Assembly (NCBI GenBank): GCA_014529385.2 | Contig: CM043946.1 | Coordinates: forward strand, 35,552,558-35,616,557 | Length of the DNA stretch: 64,000 nt | Reading direction: 5' to 3' | Source of the DNA: Adiantum capillus-veneris | Taxonomy: Eukaryota; Streptophyta; Polypodiopsida; Polypodiales; Pteridaceae | Shown here: positions 10,509 through 21,989 of the stretch, in pieces | Numbering within the stretch: position 1 is the stretch's first letter | Layout of the letters: each line of letters begins with the position of its first letter | Program-made: the position numbers and the translations under genes | Notes under the pieces: generated by a model | The model's input: only the letters and a program-made list of their open reading frames with translations | What the model was told of the DNA's origin: nothing | The model's database searches: none

Positions 10509-10595
10509 ATAAACTTTTTCCCAAAACTTGGCAAACCTACATATGTGAAACAACAGAGGTAAATCGACAAAATTTGAAGGTTTTTACACCAAATT
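10509..10595 (-). repeat. Dispersed repeat R, partial copy (left part)
   Basis: Resembles the reverse complement of about 57600-57690: CCAAAACTTGGCAAACCTACATATGTGA..., then AAATTTGAA and ACACCAAATTA. It appears to be half of a roughly 180-bp family whose other half lies at 11217-11283. The 620 bases between them look like an insertion into, or divergence within, one copy. The strand is given relative to the 57.5-kb copy taken as plus. Confidence 0.6.
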
Positions 10596-11005
10596 AGAAT
10601 GCAATGTTTAATTACAACCAAATAATATGTAGTTAGCTTTTGCCTAATAGTGATGAGTGAAAGCGCTCTTATGCTGCCATCCGTTAGTTGAGAGCGAAAG
10701 TAAGAAAAAGTTGAGCCCTTTTGCCAAGAGAGCATGAGGAAAACCGAATGTCCTTTAATCTCTCCTTGCTCTCTTCTTTACGCAAGCATTGGCCCACTCC
10801 TCTAAGTCTTTCCCTGCTATGCCTTGTACAGAATTTGTTGCTTCCACACAATTTACTTCTTTACTAATTTATGAACATGAATTTCCCTTAAATTCCCTTT
10901 GTACATGAACTACCCCTTGCTTTATGCAACCCACCAAAATTTGTTTGTAGGACAAAGCCTTAAATATAAGGGAAATATTCAATATATCATTGACTGTCGA
11001 GTCTC

Positions 11006-11007
<2 letters not shown>
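10596..11007. other. No supported gene
   Basis: Sequence separating the two half-copies of repeat R. No protein or terminal-repeat signature was seen. Confidence 0.45.
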
Positions 11008-11049
<42 letters not shown>

Positions 11050-11072
11050 AGAAGAAGAAGAAGAAGAAGAAG
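11008..11072. repeat. (GA)n(GAA)n microsatellite
   Basis: GA dinucleotides followed by GAA trinucleotides, about 65 bases in total. Confidence 0.95.
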
Positions 11073-11216
11073 AGTATTTTAACTGTCGTAGGAAACTATC
11101 CCTAGAGACCTCAAAGATCTATTCGACAAGGAGAGTTGAACTCAAGACCTTTTATTCAAGAGAAGAATGGTTTGAGAGAGAGGGAGAGATGCTTGCAGAT
11201 AGGGCTTTTCCTCTTT

Positions 11217-11283
11217 GGGTTTTCTCACCTTCAAATATAAAATTTAGTGGTAAATTTCAAAATTGTGGGACTACACTCAACCT
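11217..11283 (-). repeat. Dispersed repeat R, partial copy (right part)
   Basis: GGTTTTCTCACCTTCAAATATAAAATTTAG and a GTGGGACTACACT end match the reverse complement of 57511-57580. More distantly they match the modules at 46910-46980 and 47117-47187. Strand as defined for the left part. Confidence 0.7.
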
Positions 11284-11800
11284 AGGCTTTTTTACGAGCA
11301 TTGTCTGGGCATCAATGACGACAGAAGGTTTCTTCCTGTCCTCGTTCTCTCCCCCGTGAGTCGTAGACAAGGTGTTGGGCCTCTCCCGCCCCCTAGCCGA
11401 GCTCTTTGCAAGCTCCCTGCTATAGCCACACCTGCTTGGTGTCTTGCGCACTGTGTGCGGTACTCTTGCGCCCTCTCCGTCACGAGCCTTTTGTTGGATG
11501 TACCGGCAGTAGCACCCTGCAAGTGGCATCTCTCCCCTCCCTCAGAGCCTCCGACGGGCCTCTGACCTAAAGGTATTTACGGATTTTTTTAACAGTCAGT
11601 AGGGGATGCAATTTTTGAAAATGTGATTCGTCTTTTAAAAAAAGGTACAAACTCTCTTGCAATACCAATGGGACTCAATCTCTTTGCATGCAATCCTCAA
11701 TGCAGCTCCTCGCACTCTCTCTTGCCGCTCATTTGACATGCTCACAGACCTCCCACAATTTGGTAGCATTGATGCAAATGGGAACACATGGCAAAGAGGG
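11284..11800. other. No supported gene
   Basis: Overlapping frames on both strands span 11257-11565, but none has a recognisable domain or conserved motif, and similar overlapping frames are common around repeats here. Confidence 0.5.
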
Positions 11801-11810
11801 GTGTGTGTGT

Positions 11811-11866
<56 letters not shown>
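11801..11866. repeat. (GT)n followed by a run of about 42 G
   Basis: GT dinucleotides (11801-11824) run into an uninterrupted G run at 11825-11866. The length of such a run is rarely reliable in assemblies. Confidence 0.9.
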
Positions 11867-11917
11867 CTTTTATAGCCACTCACTAGCATAGGAAAGTGAA
11901 AACGCCATGGCAAATGT

Positions 11918-11920
<3 letters not shown>

Positions 11921-11952
<32 letters not shown>

Positions 11953-11962
11953 CCCCCCCCCC
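11921..11962. repeat. (TC)n followed by a C run
   Basis: TC dinucleotides (11921-11950) followed by about 12 C. The same dinucleotide-to-homopolymer join occurs at 47.0-47.1 kb and 54.6 kb. Confidence 0.95.
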
Positions 11963-13390
11963 AAAAAGCATACTCCATCCAAGATCAATGCTATCAAGCT
12001 CCCTTCAAATGCGACAAGGTTGTGAGAATTACACGGTCAGATTGCTTGGCGATTCGAAAACTTTGTTGAGTGTCTCCTACTCGAGATGGTTCGAAGAGGA
12101 GGCATCAGGGGAGGACGAGTGAGGAGCATGAATAGGGAGAGGTGTAGGAGGACAGGAAGAAGATATCTTAATTAAGAGGGTATCTTTTGAGAAATGCAAT
12201 TCTATGAAAGGAGAGCGAGTAGTCAATAGGTACCCCAATTTCAAACTAATATAGAAGCATTCAATAAAATGTGATTCTTGATGAAAGATGTGACCTCATA
12301 ATACAATTGTGGAGAAAATCCTTTGTTTAGCTTGATGTTTGAAAAGCCTGTAGCCTTCGCATCACTGATGCATGTAGCTAAAAGCGTACTTTCTCCAAAG
12401 TTGAGCCGGAGCTACCCCCAAAAAACTCATGCGTGAAAGTTGCTCAAAGCATATATGTCTTATGTTACAGTTCTAGCAAGCAAAGGTGCTGCTCAGAGGC
12501 TCTCCTACGTGCGTGATGAGGATGCATTTTGTCGTATGTAGCCTATAAAAACAACCCATTATAGTGATGAGGATGAGATTCTTGCAACCAAAAGGCACTA
12601 ATGAAGCTATCTGGTGTAAGGATCACATTATGCATAGCCTTCGCTCCTCTAAAAACTTCTTGCTCCTGCTTGTGGCTAGAAGCTTGTTTCTGGTATGTAA
12701 CCAGCCAAATGCCATTTTTAGGGTTTTGAAGCGTGCTAGGTCACATATCTAGGTTACAGGTCCTCCAGATCTAGCCCGACAAGGTGCTGCTATCTGGCTC
12801 AAAGGCATCCTTACGAGCACGATGGTGCACTTTGTAAGAAGGTAAGGATTGAGAGCTCCGAGAATTAAAGACACGAGTTGGGGGTTCTATCTAGGTTATC
12901 TTGTGGGGAGAGCTCGAGTGCATTTTGAGGTGCATTTCTTCAGAGTGTAGTCATGCAAACTCCAGATCTGGCTACATATGGCAACAATCCCTCATGCAAT
13001 ATCACTTTCGGCTCTTGATAAAGACACAAAACATTGTTGTCTCGCTAACTGCTGCTTAACTTCAAGCACACGATTTTGCCTTAACTCGGTAATGAGTACA
13101 CAATCTTGCGTATTAATACACATGGCATGACTTGAAAAACAGAGGATTCACTGGATTTCCACCAGTACCAACCCCTCATCTCAAGCATGAAAATATTTTT
13201 CCAGGTACTACAAGGTAGCAGAAAGCTTTGACAAAGATGATCTGATTAATTCACAAAGTATCTTTTTTACTATAGGCAGATCGCTTACAACGTATCTCTT
13301 ATTCTTGTGTAAGTTGAAGATCACTTGGTCTTTAACTTAGCCCCTCTCTTCCAAAGTTCATAGCCTCTTGCATGCTCCAGATATCTACGC
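11963..13390. other. No supported gene; left flank of Copia-A
   Basis: About 1.4 kb of unique sequence. Short frames only, no recognisable domain. It ends with TACGC (13386-13390), one half of the Copia-A target-site duplication. Confidence 0.6.
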
Positions 13391-13617
13391 TGTTACCATA
13401 TACATGTGGTAGTGATGTGTGTGAACACACTAGGACCGCCGGGGCATTTTTTCCCTCTTTAGGAGGTTTTTTCCCCCGTGCATTGTATATACGCCCATCA
13501 CTCTAGGGCTATCTATCTTTCCATTGCACACTAAGTAACACACTCTCTATTGTGTTCCTTGAGCTTCCTTCGTCTTCTCCAAGCTGTGTGTGTTTCTCTG
13601 CAACCCTAATTCCAACA
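13391..13617 (+). repeat. Copia-A 5' LTR
   Basis: 227 bp, TG...CA ends, nearly identical to 28357-28583. It contains the GTATATACGCCCATCACTC region that also marks the two truncated relatives at 45.3 and 61.7 kb. The promoter is expected here, but I could not place a TATA box with confidence. Confidence 0.97.
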
Positions 13618-13619
13618 AT

Positions 13620-13631
13620 TGGTATCAGAGC
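13620..13631 (+). other. Copia-A primer-binding site
   Basis: TGGTATCAGAGC, complementary to the 3' end of initiator Met tRNA, two bases after the 5' LTR. It primes minus-strand cDNA synthesis. Confidence 0.95.
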
Positions 13632-13979
13632 AGGTCACGTCCTCCCGGGCTTAGTCGCCAGCTGCTCCAACACACGCTTGCTCACTTTCTCCGATTTCAG
13701 TGAGCTTTGGCGAGCGTTCGCAGATCGACAAATATTTTGGGAGGACTCGAAGAGCTTGGTCTGCTCAGAATTTTGATTTCGGCTCATTTCGGCCTCCGTT
13801 TCCACTACGGGCAGTACTGCACAGGCTATTTCGTCATTTTGTGCAGATTTTCTGTCAGTGTCGCTTTCTGCATAACAGGTGCCTTATAGTCTTCTACGGT
13901 TTGTGCTATATAGCACAAGTTGTTCCCGCTCCATTTCTCCTATTTTCGGGCCATTTTCACATCAGGTGCAGCATTTACC

Positions 13980-15509
13980 ATGGCTGACAACAACAACACA
14001 GATGTGTTCAAGATGTTTGCTGTTGAGGATAGGTTGGATGGGAACAACTACCCTATGTGGGCTTATATGATGCAACATGTTCTTGTGTCAAAAGGTGTCT
14101 GGAACATTGTGCAGGGCATTGATGTACGTCCTGGTTCTGAAGATGTAGGCGATGTTGAGGATGTTGCAGGTCTTGCTGCAAGGATTGCAGCTGTTAGAGT
14201 TGTTTTGCCTACACCAGAACAAGCTCGTTGGGATGTTAAGGATGCGCAGGCTCATGCATTGATTGTGTTGTCTGTGAAGCGCACCATTATTCCTCACATC
14301 CGTTCAGCAAAATCTGCAAAACAGGCTTGGGATATTCTAGCAGGTCTTTATGCAAGCCGCAATGAGGCTAAAATTGCTTTGCTGCGTAAAGAGCTAGAGT
14401 CGAAGATTATGCATGAGGAAGATGATATGGACACTTTCCTTGCTAGTGTCAAGGATATCAATGAGCAACTCATTTCTGCAGGTGAAGTCATTTCGGACAG
14501 TTCCCTTGTGCAGACTGTTCTTGATGCCTTACCAGATTCCTACCAGACTTTTGCTAGTACTTGGAGACTCATGACCCAAGGAAATCCTGAAGTTGTCAAG
14601 TTTGATGCATTATGCACATTGCTGTTGCAAGAGTCACTTTCTAGAAAAAACAGGACTAGGCAGCGTGCAGTTGAACAGGCTTTTATTGCTTCTCAAAGAA
14701 AGGGTGGTAACAGTAATGCAGCCACTTCTTATGGTTCTGCTGCGGGTGGCAAAAATTCTGTTCCTAATGCTTCTGCTAGCAGCACTTCGTCTGGCAATTC
14801 TGGTGATAAGGGCAAAAAGAAGATGCATTGCCATTATTGTAAAGCCAATGATCACTTGATCAAGTCATGTCCTAAGTTAAAGGCCAAAGAGGCTAAGAAG
14901 AAAGAGGGTGGTTCCACTGCAAATGCTGGTTCCACTACAAATGCAGCCATTGTTGAGTCTTCTGTGAAAGGAGATTGTGATGCTGATGTTGATGCAGAAT
15001 GGGCTTTTAGCGCAGAGTGCACTTACAATCCTGTTGTCCATGATGCATGCTTGTCAGTTGTTGCAGATTCACATGTGTGGTATTTCGACAGTGGTGCTAC
15101 AAAGCACATTACCTCACATCGTGAATTGTTTACCTCTCTCGAGTCTGTCCCTCATGGGAATTCAGTCACTTGTGCCAACAACGCCTCTTATCCAGTTCAG
15201 GGAGTTGGAAAGATTGTGCTCACTGCTGCTAATGGCAGTTCCTTCACACATGTTGATGCACTTTATGTACCTAGGATCAAGAAGAATCTCTTGTCTGTAT
15301 CCGCACTTGCTAGACTTGGACTTGTAGTCAAATTTGTGGATGACAGATGTACAGTTCATGATCTCAGTTTTGGTGATGAAATTGTTGCATCTCGGCTTTT
15401 GTGCCGTGGGCTGTATAAGCACACTTTGTATGACAAGTGTGGACAAAATTTTGCAAATGCTGTTGCAGATTCAAGGGCTATTTCAGATGCAAAACTTTGG
15501 CATGCACGT
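13980..15509 (+). CDS. Copia-A gag-pol, 5' part (gag, zinc knuckle, protease)
   Basis: The first part of the copia polyprotein. The frame is open from 13920, but the ATG at 13980 (MADNNN...) is the best start: it follows the 350-nt leader and matches the start in the relatives at 44.9 and 61.2 kb. The N-terminal gag carries LDGNNYPMWAYMMQHVL, typical of copia gag. A CCHC zinc knuckle, CHYCKANDHLIKSC, sits near residue 285-300, and the aspartic protease site DSGATKHI near residue 365. The copia pre-integrase motif begins (LWHAR) and is cut at 15509 by the nested element. Past that point the frame runs a few codons into the foreign LTR and stops at 15560. Function: capsid, RNA packaging and polyprotein cleavage. 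Confidence 0.95.
15506..15509. other. Target-site duplication (ACGT) of Ty3-B, left copy
   Basis: ACGT at 15506-15509 is repeated at 25521-25524 directly outside the TGTCG...CGACA ends of the nested element. Four bases instead of the usual five; a fifth base would mismatch. Confidence 0.85.
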
Positions 15510-17508
15510 TGTCGAGAAATTTGCGGTCTTGCCAGGAAAGCACCGGGCTTATGGCTGTGAGAGTTTGTGAGAGAACTCAACAAAAACTATATGAAGGAGT
15601 TAAACCATAGATGCCATGAAGACTAGGGTTTGGAAAGAAGTGTAATCAAAGAAGACTCACCCTTTCTCTCTTGCACTCACACACACACAAAGAAAGAACG
15701 CAAAAGAGAATGTCAAAACAATACGAAGATGAAAACATCAAGGCTATGGTCATATCGTATCATGGGTAATATGAAAGGGTTAATGGATGAGTTAATGGCA
15801 TTCAATCTTGGCTGACCAAATAGGCTACGAATTGTTCTTTGGAATTGTAGTTTTGTGCTTACCATAATATATATATTTTGTCTAGTGATTGGGATTAATT
15901 GTGTGTACAAATTCTCTTGGTTCATAGCAAGATAACTATGCTTACATCAAAAGAAAAATTATAGTCTATGAGAGGTAGTATGATGGGATCCGGTGATAGA
16001 AGTATTTCATTGAGCCTTTCAGGGCCGAAGAGAAACACTATACGTTGTTGAAAGTGTATTTTACGGCTAATCCATACGTTAATTCTAATAGATCGTACAG
16101 AGTGAAAGCGATAGAAATGATCATCATGTGGGTTATTCATCTAGGATAGTATGTGAGAAATGTAGATATGAGAGAAGTGAAGAGATGAGAAGTTTCCCTC
16201 CCAAGCCCTATTCTTGCCCGTAGGCAATAAGGATACTGCGGGGAGAGATGTACCTGTAGCAAAGAGAACCTAGATAGGATGAATGAATGAGAGAGATAGG
16301 TTTGGTTAAGGAGATGAGATTAGATACATATATATATGTTGGATTAGAAATGAAAATGAAAACAACAAGAAATCAAGAAAACATCAATGTAGAACACATC
16401 TTACTTGAAACCCTTCGGCACCATTATTGATGGAGAGAGAAGAAGAGTGGATAATTCCACTTTGATTGATACGCCAAGTACAACACCTTCTTTGATTAGA
16501 GTTGATCCTCCAAGGATGGCGTACAAGAATGGCTAGTTTTCCTCTAGGAGAAAGTGTAGGCTTGGGCTTATGTTAATGGGGCTAAGTACAATTAGGCATT
16601 ACTACTCACTCCCTCAAGAATTCCTCTCATCAATGGCTTGAATGCTTGAGTTCCTTCCAAGGAAGAAGAGGTCCCCTTTTATAGGTGAAGGGAACCCACA
16701 AGGGTTTACACAAGAAGAGAGGAGCCAGTGTGAACAGGAATTGGAAAAGTTGGAAATGAGTTGTCCCTGCATGATGTGGGCAGACTGGGGTCCAGTATTT
16801 TGATCATATCTCCTCAACCGTAGCTCCAAATAAAAAAGTAAAAATATGGGCAAAAACTTCAGCTCATTAGCTACGATTTTCATTTTAAAATCATTTTCCA
16901 ATTCGGATTGGAACCTTGTGTAAAAAATTCATCAAAATAGGGTCCATTTATGGCAGCAAAAGTCTTCATGTGGTCTCCTTAGCCTTGACTTTCATTTAAT
17001 TCCAAAGGACACCTCATACCATATGAAAGCATGACATTGCTCCTTGACAAAGTTTTGTAATCATGCTTGCAATAATGCATTAAAATAAGTGTATCTTTGA
17101 AATCATGCCACCTAGTGTCCCACTAGGATTTGATTCTCTCCTAGTAGCTATTTAAAAAGAAATATAAGAAAAGTATAAAAAATACATAGAATATATATAT
17201 ATTGGAGTTTACCCTAGATATAGGATCTAGCTAGGGTGTGAGATGATAATGAAATAGTAGAAATAAAGAATCAATGCTTTTTGCCCCAAGTTAAAGAGGT
17301 GGAGCTATTGACACTTTTCCCATAGTATTTTTTGATGGTAAAGTAAGAATACATTACCCTTGAGATAAATAATAAGATGAGATAGAAAGCTTATTTTTAT
17401 ACTTACATATGCATATGTACATTATAGGAAATATAATTATGTATCTAAAAAGTTACAAGATAACTCTTGTAGCATGTGTTCCCACTATGTACATGTCACA
17501 GCACGACA
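15510..17508 (-). repeat. Ty3-B 3' LTR
   Basis: 1,999 bp, offset exactly 8,012 bp from its partner. Short frames inside it (for example 15713-15925 and 16614-16901 on the minus strand) recur in the other LTR and have no domain, so I do not call them genes. Confidence 0.97.
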
Positions 17509-17520
17509 TCCACCCCCTCT
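17509..17520 (-). other. Ty3-B polypurine tract
   Basis: The minus strand reads AGAGGGGGTGGA immediately before the 3' LTR, the expected plus-strand DNA primer for reverse transcription. Confidence 0.85.
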
Positions 17521-17566
17521 AAACATGCACATCCTCCGGTATGTGCCAAATTATTTCTTTGTAAGA

Positions 17567-20500
17567 TCAGCCCTCTTGTACATCTTCCTTGCTTTCATCT
17601 TCACTGGATGATTCCAGAGATTCATTTTCACTTTGATCTTCACCTGTATTTTGCTCTTCTTCCTCATCAACATTTTCTGGATCATTGTCTCCTCTTCTCT
17701 TAAACATTTTGATCCTTTTTCCTGCAATGGGAATCTTTACTTCTGTGCCATCTAGTTCAGACAAGCTGTAAGTAGCATTTTCATGCACATGTTTTACAAC
17801 ATATGGTCCAAACCATCTTTTTGAAAACTTACGTATGACTGTGTGTTGGTTATCAAGGCTACTATCATACACTAAAACCCTGTCACCTTTGTCAATTGAT
17901 TTGCTCCTGAGCCGATGTCGCTTATCAAAGTAGTCCTTGTTTTTCAATCTTGCATTTTTGAGTCGTTCTTTTGCAGCTTCAATGTCTCCAGGTCTTCTCT
18001 CTAGCTGCCTTATACGCAGTGCAAGGAGATCTTCCCTACTAAGCCCCTCTTGCCAAGGTAGTACATTCCATGTAGGAATTGTATCTTCAATCGGCATCAC
18101 TGGCTTTTGACCATACATTAGCTCCGCAGGCATGTAGCCAGTTACTGAGCTATGTGTTGTACGATCAGCCCATAAAGCATATGGTAACAGTTTTGGCCAC
18201 TCACCAACTCTTCCTTCGCAAGCCTTGGCCAAAGCTTTGATGATAGGAGGATGCCCTCTTTCACTCTTTCCATTGCCTTCAGGGTTGTAAGCTGTAGTAA
18301 GAGAAAGCTTGATCCCTAATCTAGAAAAGAACTCCCTTGCTTCTTCGGCATCCAGTTCACCTCGATCTGCAGTGATTTTTCCCACACAACCATAACGGCA
18401 AATCACCTCATCAAGAAGGAATTTGCACACAGCTTCTGTGGTCTTAGCTCTTAATGCTCTTCCTTCAACCTGGTTAGTTAGGTCCTCTTGTGCAAGAACC
18501 AAGTATCTCATCTGCCAGAGTCCTAAAGGCATCGTGACTAGATCCACAACCCATTTATAGTGCATGGCTAGTGGATACGTAGGGTGCAATCCATCACGAT
18601 GTCGAACATTTGAATACATTTGACAAGTTACACATGACTCTACAAACTGAGATACATCTTTATACATACCCTTCCACCAGTATTTTTCTTTCAACTTGGA
18701 GAAGGTTGCCCACACACCCCTGTGTCCAGCCCATACACTCTCATGAAACTCTTGCATGAGCTTTACTTGAGCCTCTTTTTTACATATAACCCGTTGTGGT
18801 GTAGCACCCTTTTGCTTAGGATGCTTCCACAAGTAACCATCCCTTAAAAAGTACCCATATGCTTTCCTACGTATCCTCTTGAATTCTTGTTCAAACCAAT
18901 CATCCTGTTTTGTTAGAGTACTCAAGTACCTTCCAATAGAAAGCCAATCACCTTCATAAAGATCTTTCAAGAACAATTCAAGTGAATTAGTCATGCAGAC
19001 ATTGTTACCTTTGACATGAGAGATAGAATAGAATTTTGTGCCTACATCATCTCCCTCATCAATCATTTGTGACTCATCTTCATACCTTGCCCTTGATAGC
19101 ATATCTGCCACTGTATTGTCTTTACCTGCAATGTGCTTAAACTTGGGATTTAAGGACTTAATGTAGGCAATCCACCGCAACATAGCAATGTCTGGTGTTG
19201 AGCAGCTTGTAATCATCCCAAGAAGCGGTAGACAATCTGTTTCTACAACCACACATGCACCAATTAGGTACTCTTTTCCACTTTTCAAGGCTGTAACCAT
19301 ACCCCATAACTCTCTCTTTATCTGTGGATAGTTTCTTTGGCGAGCACTTAGTACCTTTGCTCCAAATCTTACCACATACGTATGTCCTTCTTTGTCATCT
19401 TGCCCTATTGCCCATCCAATCCCTGTAGGACTGGTATCTACTGTCACAATCACTGGCCTTTGACACTCATAGTCTACCTTTCTCAAAGTCGTTGCTGACT
19501 GGAGTAACTCCTTTAGCTTTTTCATGGATTTTACATGTGCTTCTATCCATTTAAACTTTTGATTCTTTCTAAGCAGCTGATAAAGAGGATCAGCTACATG
19601 TGCATAATGTGGAATCCAAATAACATAGAAGACACATGCTCCCAGAAACCTTCTAACCTCAGTGATGCTAGTGCATGTTTCTTTCATTCTTTGGATGGCA
19701 TCTACCTTTGATGGACAAGGTTTCCTACCATATGGCCCGCACATGTGCCCCACAATGAGCACTTCATTGACACCAAACATAGACTTTTTCCCTGACAATG
19801 TAAGATTCACTTCTTCCAACCTAGACAGAATTTTATCACAATCATTGATGTGATTCACCACAAACCTGCGACATCCCTTGAGATCCAAAGCTTCATCTTT
19901 GTCACTTTCTTCACATCCTTTGATAGGCAAATCATCAATGAAAGGCATTGTGATTTGAGGAATAAAGTCACGTAAGACCTTATTCATCCCATTCATCATA
20001 TGTGCAACCGAGTTGGTTGCTCCCTGTGGCAAGGTACACATCCTTACCAAACCCAAAGGTGTCCTCATGGTTGTCAAGTCTCTGCTTTCGATTGCAAGCT
20101 GAAATTGATCATACCCTGAGTAGAGATCCCCCATTGAGTAGATTGCCCTCCCTGCAAACGCCTCTGCAAATTCATCCACAATTGGACCTGTTCCTACATT
20201 TCTAATTGTCACCTTGTTCACTGGTTGCATATCTTGGATGAAGCGTAGAGAACCATTCTTCTTTGGAACTGTGAACCACCTGTTTGAGTATGGAGCACAA
20301 GAAGGCTCCAAGATTCCCATTTTGATTTTCTCATTCAGTAGCTCTACTAACTTTGGCAAATGAGCCTTTGGAACCGGAATAGGCCGCAGATTCCAAGGCA
20401 CATGAGGTATTGTGAAAATTACCATAGGAGCTACAATATAAGGATCAACGCATCCTATCTCATGTGGCTCAAATGCAAAAGCCTTACCATGCTTTGAAAG

Positions 20501-21130
20501 AATTTCTTTGAAGCACTTTGTCTCCTCCTGTGTTAGAAACTCCTCGCAATCAATCTGCAACTCTTGAAAAGACTCCTTTGTGAAGGTATGCCCGATCTTT
20601 TTAGGATTCCGCAAACTTGGTTGTAAAGAAGCCTGTTCAATCTTTTCCCTGTTGTTGGGTGGTAAGGGTGAAGCTACTGGTTTCACCTTCTTTGCTACAC
20701 TCTTGTATTTAGTTTCAACATGGACTTCTGGGCCTACTGTTTGGCTTTCTTTAAAGGCTTCTATTACTTGATACATTTCCATAGAGTAAACTTCCACAAC
20801 TTCATTTTCAAGATGCAAACTAGACCTCATTATAGCATCAAGCTCACCCATAGTATCTACAAAAGATACTTGTTCACACAAACCCAAAACATTTTCAGTA
20901 GGCTCTAGCAACCCACTCTTTTTCATGCCTATTTGTACATTATGCACATATTGCTTCTCACATCTCTTCAAATCTTCAAGTTTTGTAAAACATACTGATC
21001 CATTCTTTGTTACCAAGGAGCTCGTTGAAAATGCTTCACCTATTTTTGGATCAGGCGAGACCCTTTTTCTTTCTGTACCACTGCAATCCCGCTTTACAAT
21101 GGTACTTGGCCAAAACCCATCATTTCTCTA
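17567..21130 (-). CDS. Ty3-B pol: reverse transcriptase, RNase H, integrase
   Basis: An open frame of about 1,150 codons downstream of TTG at 21016. It has no ATG at its head and is open upstream only to about 21130, so expression most likely needs a -1 shift from the protease frame (heptamer at 21112-21118). RT has YSGYDQF (motif A region), TLPQGATNS and the catalytic FIDD box near residues 359-362, where most Ty3 elements have Y[VI]DD. RNase H shows DTSPTG, KRELWG, ETDCLPLL and DNTVADMLSRA. Integrase follows with the HHCC finger (FHESVWAGH ... CVTCQ) and the D,D,E residues in VVDLVTM, TADRGELD and GNGKSERGHPP. A GPY/F-type module (RWFGPYVVKHV) is present and an acidic Ser/Glu-rich tail ends it. 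No chromodomain was seen. It copies and integrates the element. Confidence 0.95.
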
Positions 21131-21989
21131 TGATCATGAAACTCTTTGCTCACCTTTGGTAGAGGATGTTCTCTGAGGTTGTCACGATTTCTTTCATGGT
21201 TTACACAAACTGTGAGGAATTGGACAGCACGTTTACCATCTTTGCTACGTATCCTAGCATATGCTAAACCATCGTCCATTACCTTTGTTTCCATTCGAAC
21301 TCCCACAATGTAGGGCTGTCCAAGGATGAGATGATATGAAGATGTATCCTGTACAAAGAAGTTTTGGTCAATCTTTACATCACCTATTGTTACCTTCACA
21401 CCTGGACATGCTGCATACAATTCACCGGATGAATTGTTTGCCACTTTTACCATCCAGCCATGATCTGTGTCCATCGGCCATTTGCACTTGTTGTAGAGAC
21501 TCTTTGACATTATGTTTATTTCTGAACCATGGTCAATCAAGGCAACAAATGGCTCTTCAAGATCACCTACCTTGACCAAAGTTTCTGTAGTAGCCCTTGC
21601 CCAATGACTTCGTGAATAGTAACTCCTAGGAATATCTTCAACTTCTTCATCATCATTTGAGAAATGCACTTGCTTCACTCTCCCACTAGATTGGTAGCAT
21701 CCTACCACAGCTCCATCATTCTCCTTATTTTGCAGTTGCATCCCTTGTGTCTTTGAGGTTTCCCCTTCAACCTGTGGACGAGAAACTTCAGCAAGGGTTT
21801 GCCTCTTTCTCTTGATGATGTCAATGATCTCCTCATGAAATTCACGCTTTGCAATGCCAAGAACTTCTCCCAGAGTAAACTCAATCTTGCTATTCAAGAT
21901 CCTTTCCTCCAAGACTTTCTTTAAATCTGTAGCAACCTCAATATCAGATTGTAGTTTATAAGTTGGGCCTTTGTCTTACCTTTCATTGG
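21094..21989 (-). CDS. Ty3-B aspartic protease frame (pro)
   Basis: The open frame is read from about 21989, just after a stop codon, to a stop at 21094. The stretch 21094-21912 holds the recognisable protein. It encodes an Arg/Lys-rich lead-in and a retropepsin domain whose active site reads DHGSEINIM instead of the usual D[ST]G, plus the later hydrophobic LILGQPYIVG flap-side motif. Its frame is -1 relative to gag and overlaps it by about 70 nt. No canonical slippery heptamer is visible in the gag/pro overlap, and no ATG opens the frame (the first sense start is TTG). It is expected to cut the Gag and Pol polyproteins. A plain mutational frameshift in this copy remains possible. Confidence 0.85.
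21112..21118 (-). promoter_or_regulatory. Candidate -1 ribosomal frameshift site (G GGT TTT)
   Basis: On the minus strand, in the protease frame, the codons ATG GGT TTT GGC contain the heptamer G GGT TTT, which has the X XXY YYZ form. Slipping back one base enters the pol frame exactly (TGG CCA AGT ...). The pol frame opens only about 12 nt before the heptamer and the protease frame ends 18 nt after it, so the overlap is short and centred on this site. I have not computed a downstream pseudoknot or stem. Confidence 0.55.

Noticed and set aside
11257-11565. Overlapping 90-100 codon frames on both strands
   Set aside because: GC-rich local composition opens several frames at once; none shows a domain.
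15713-16140. Two 70-aa minus-strand frames repeated at 23725-24152
   Set aside because: They are identical because they lie in the two LTRs of Ty3-B; no domain, and LTRs do not normally encode proteins.
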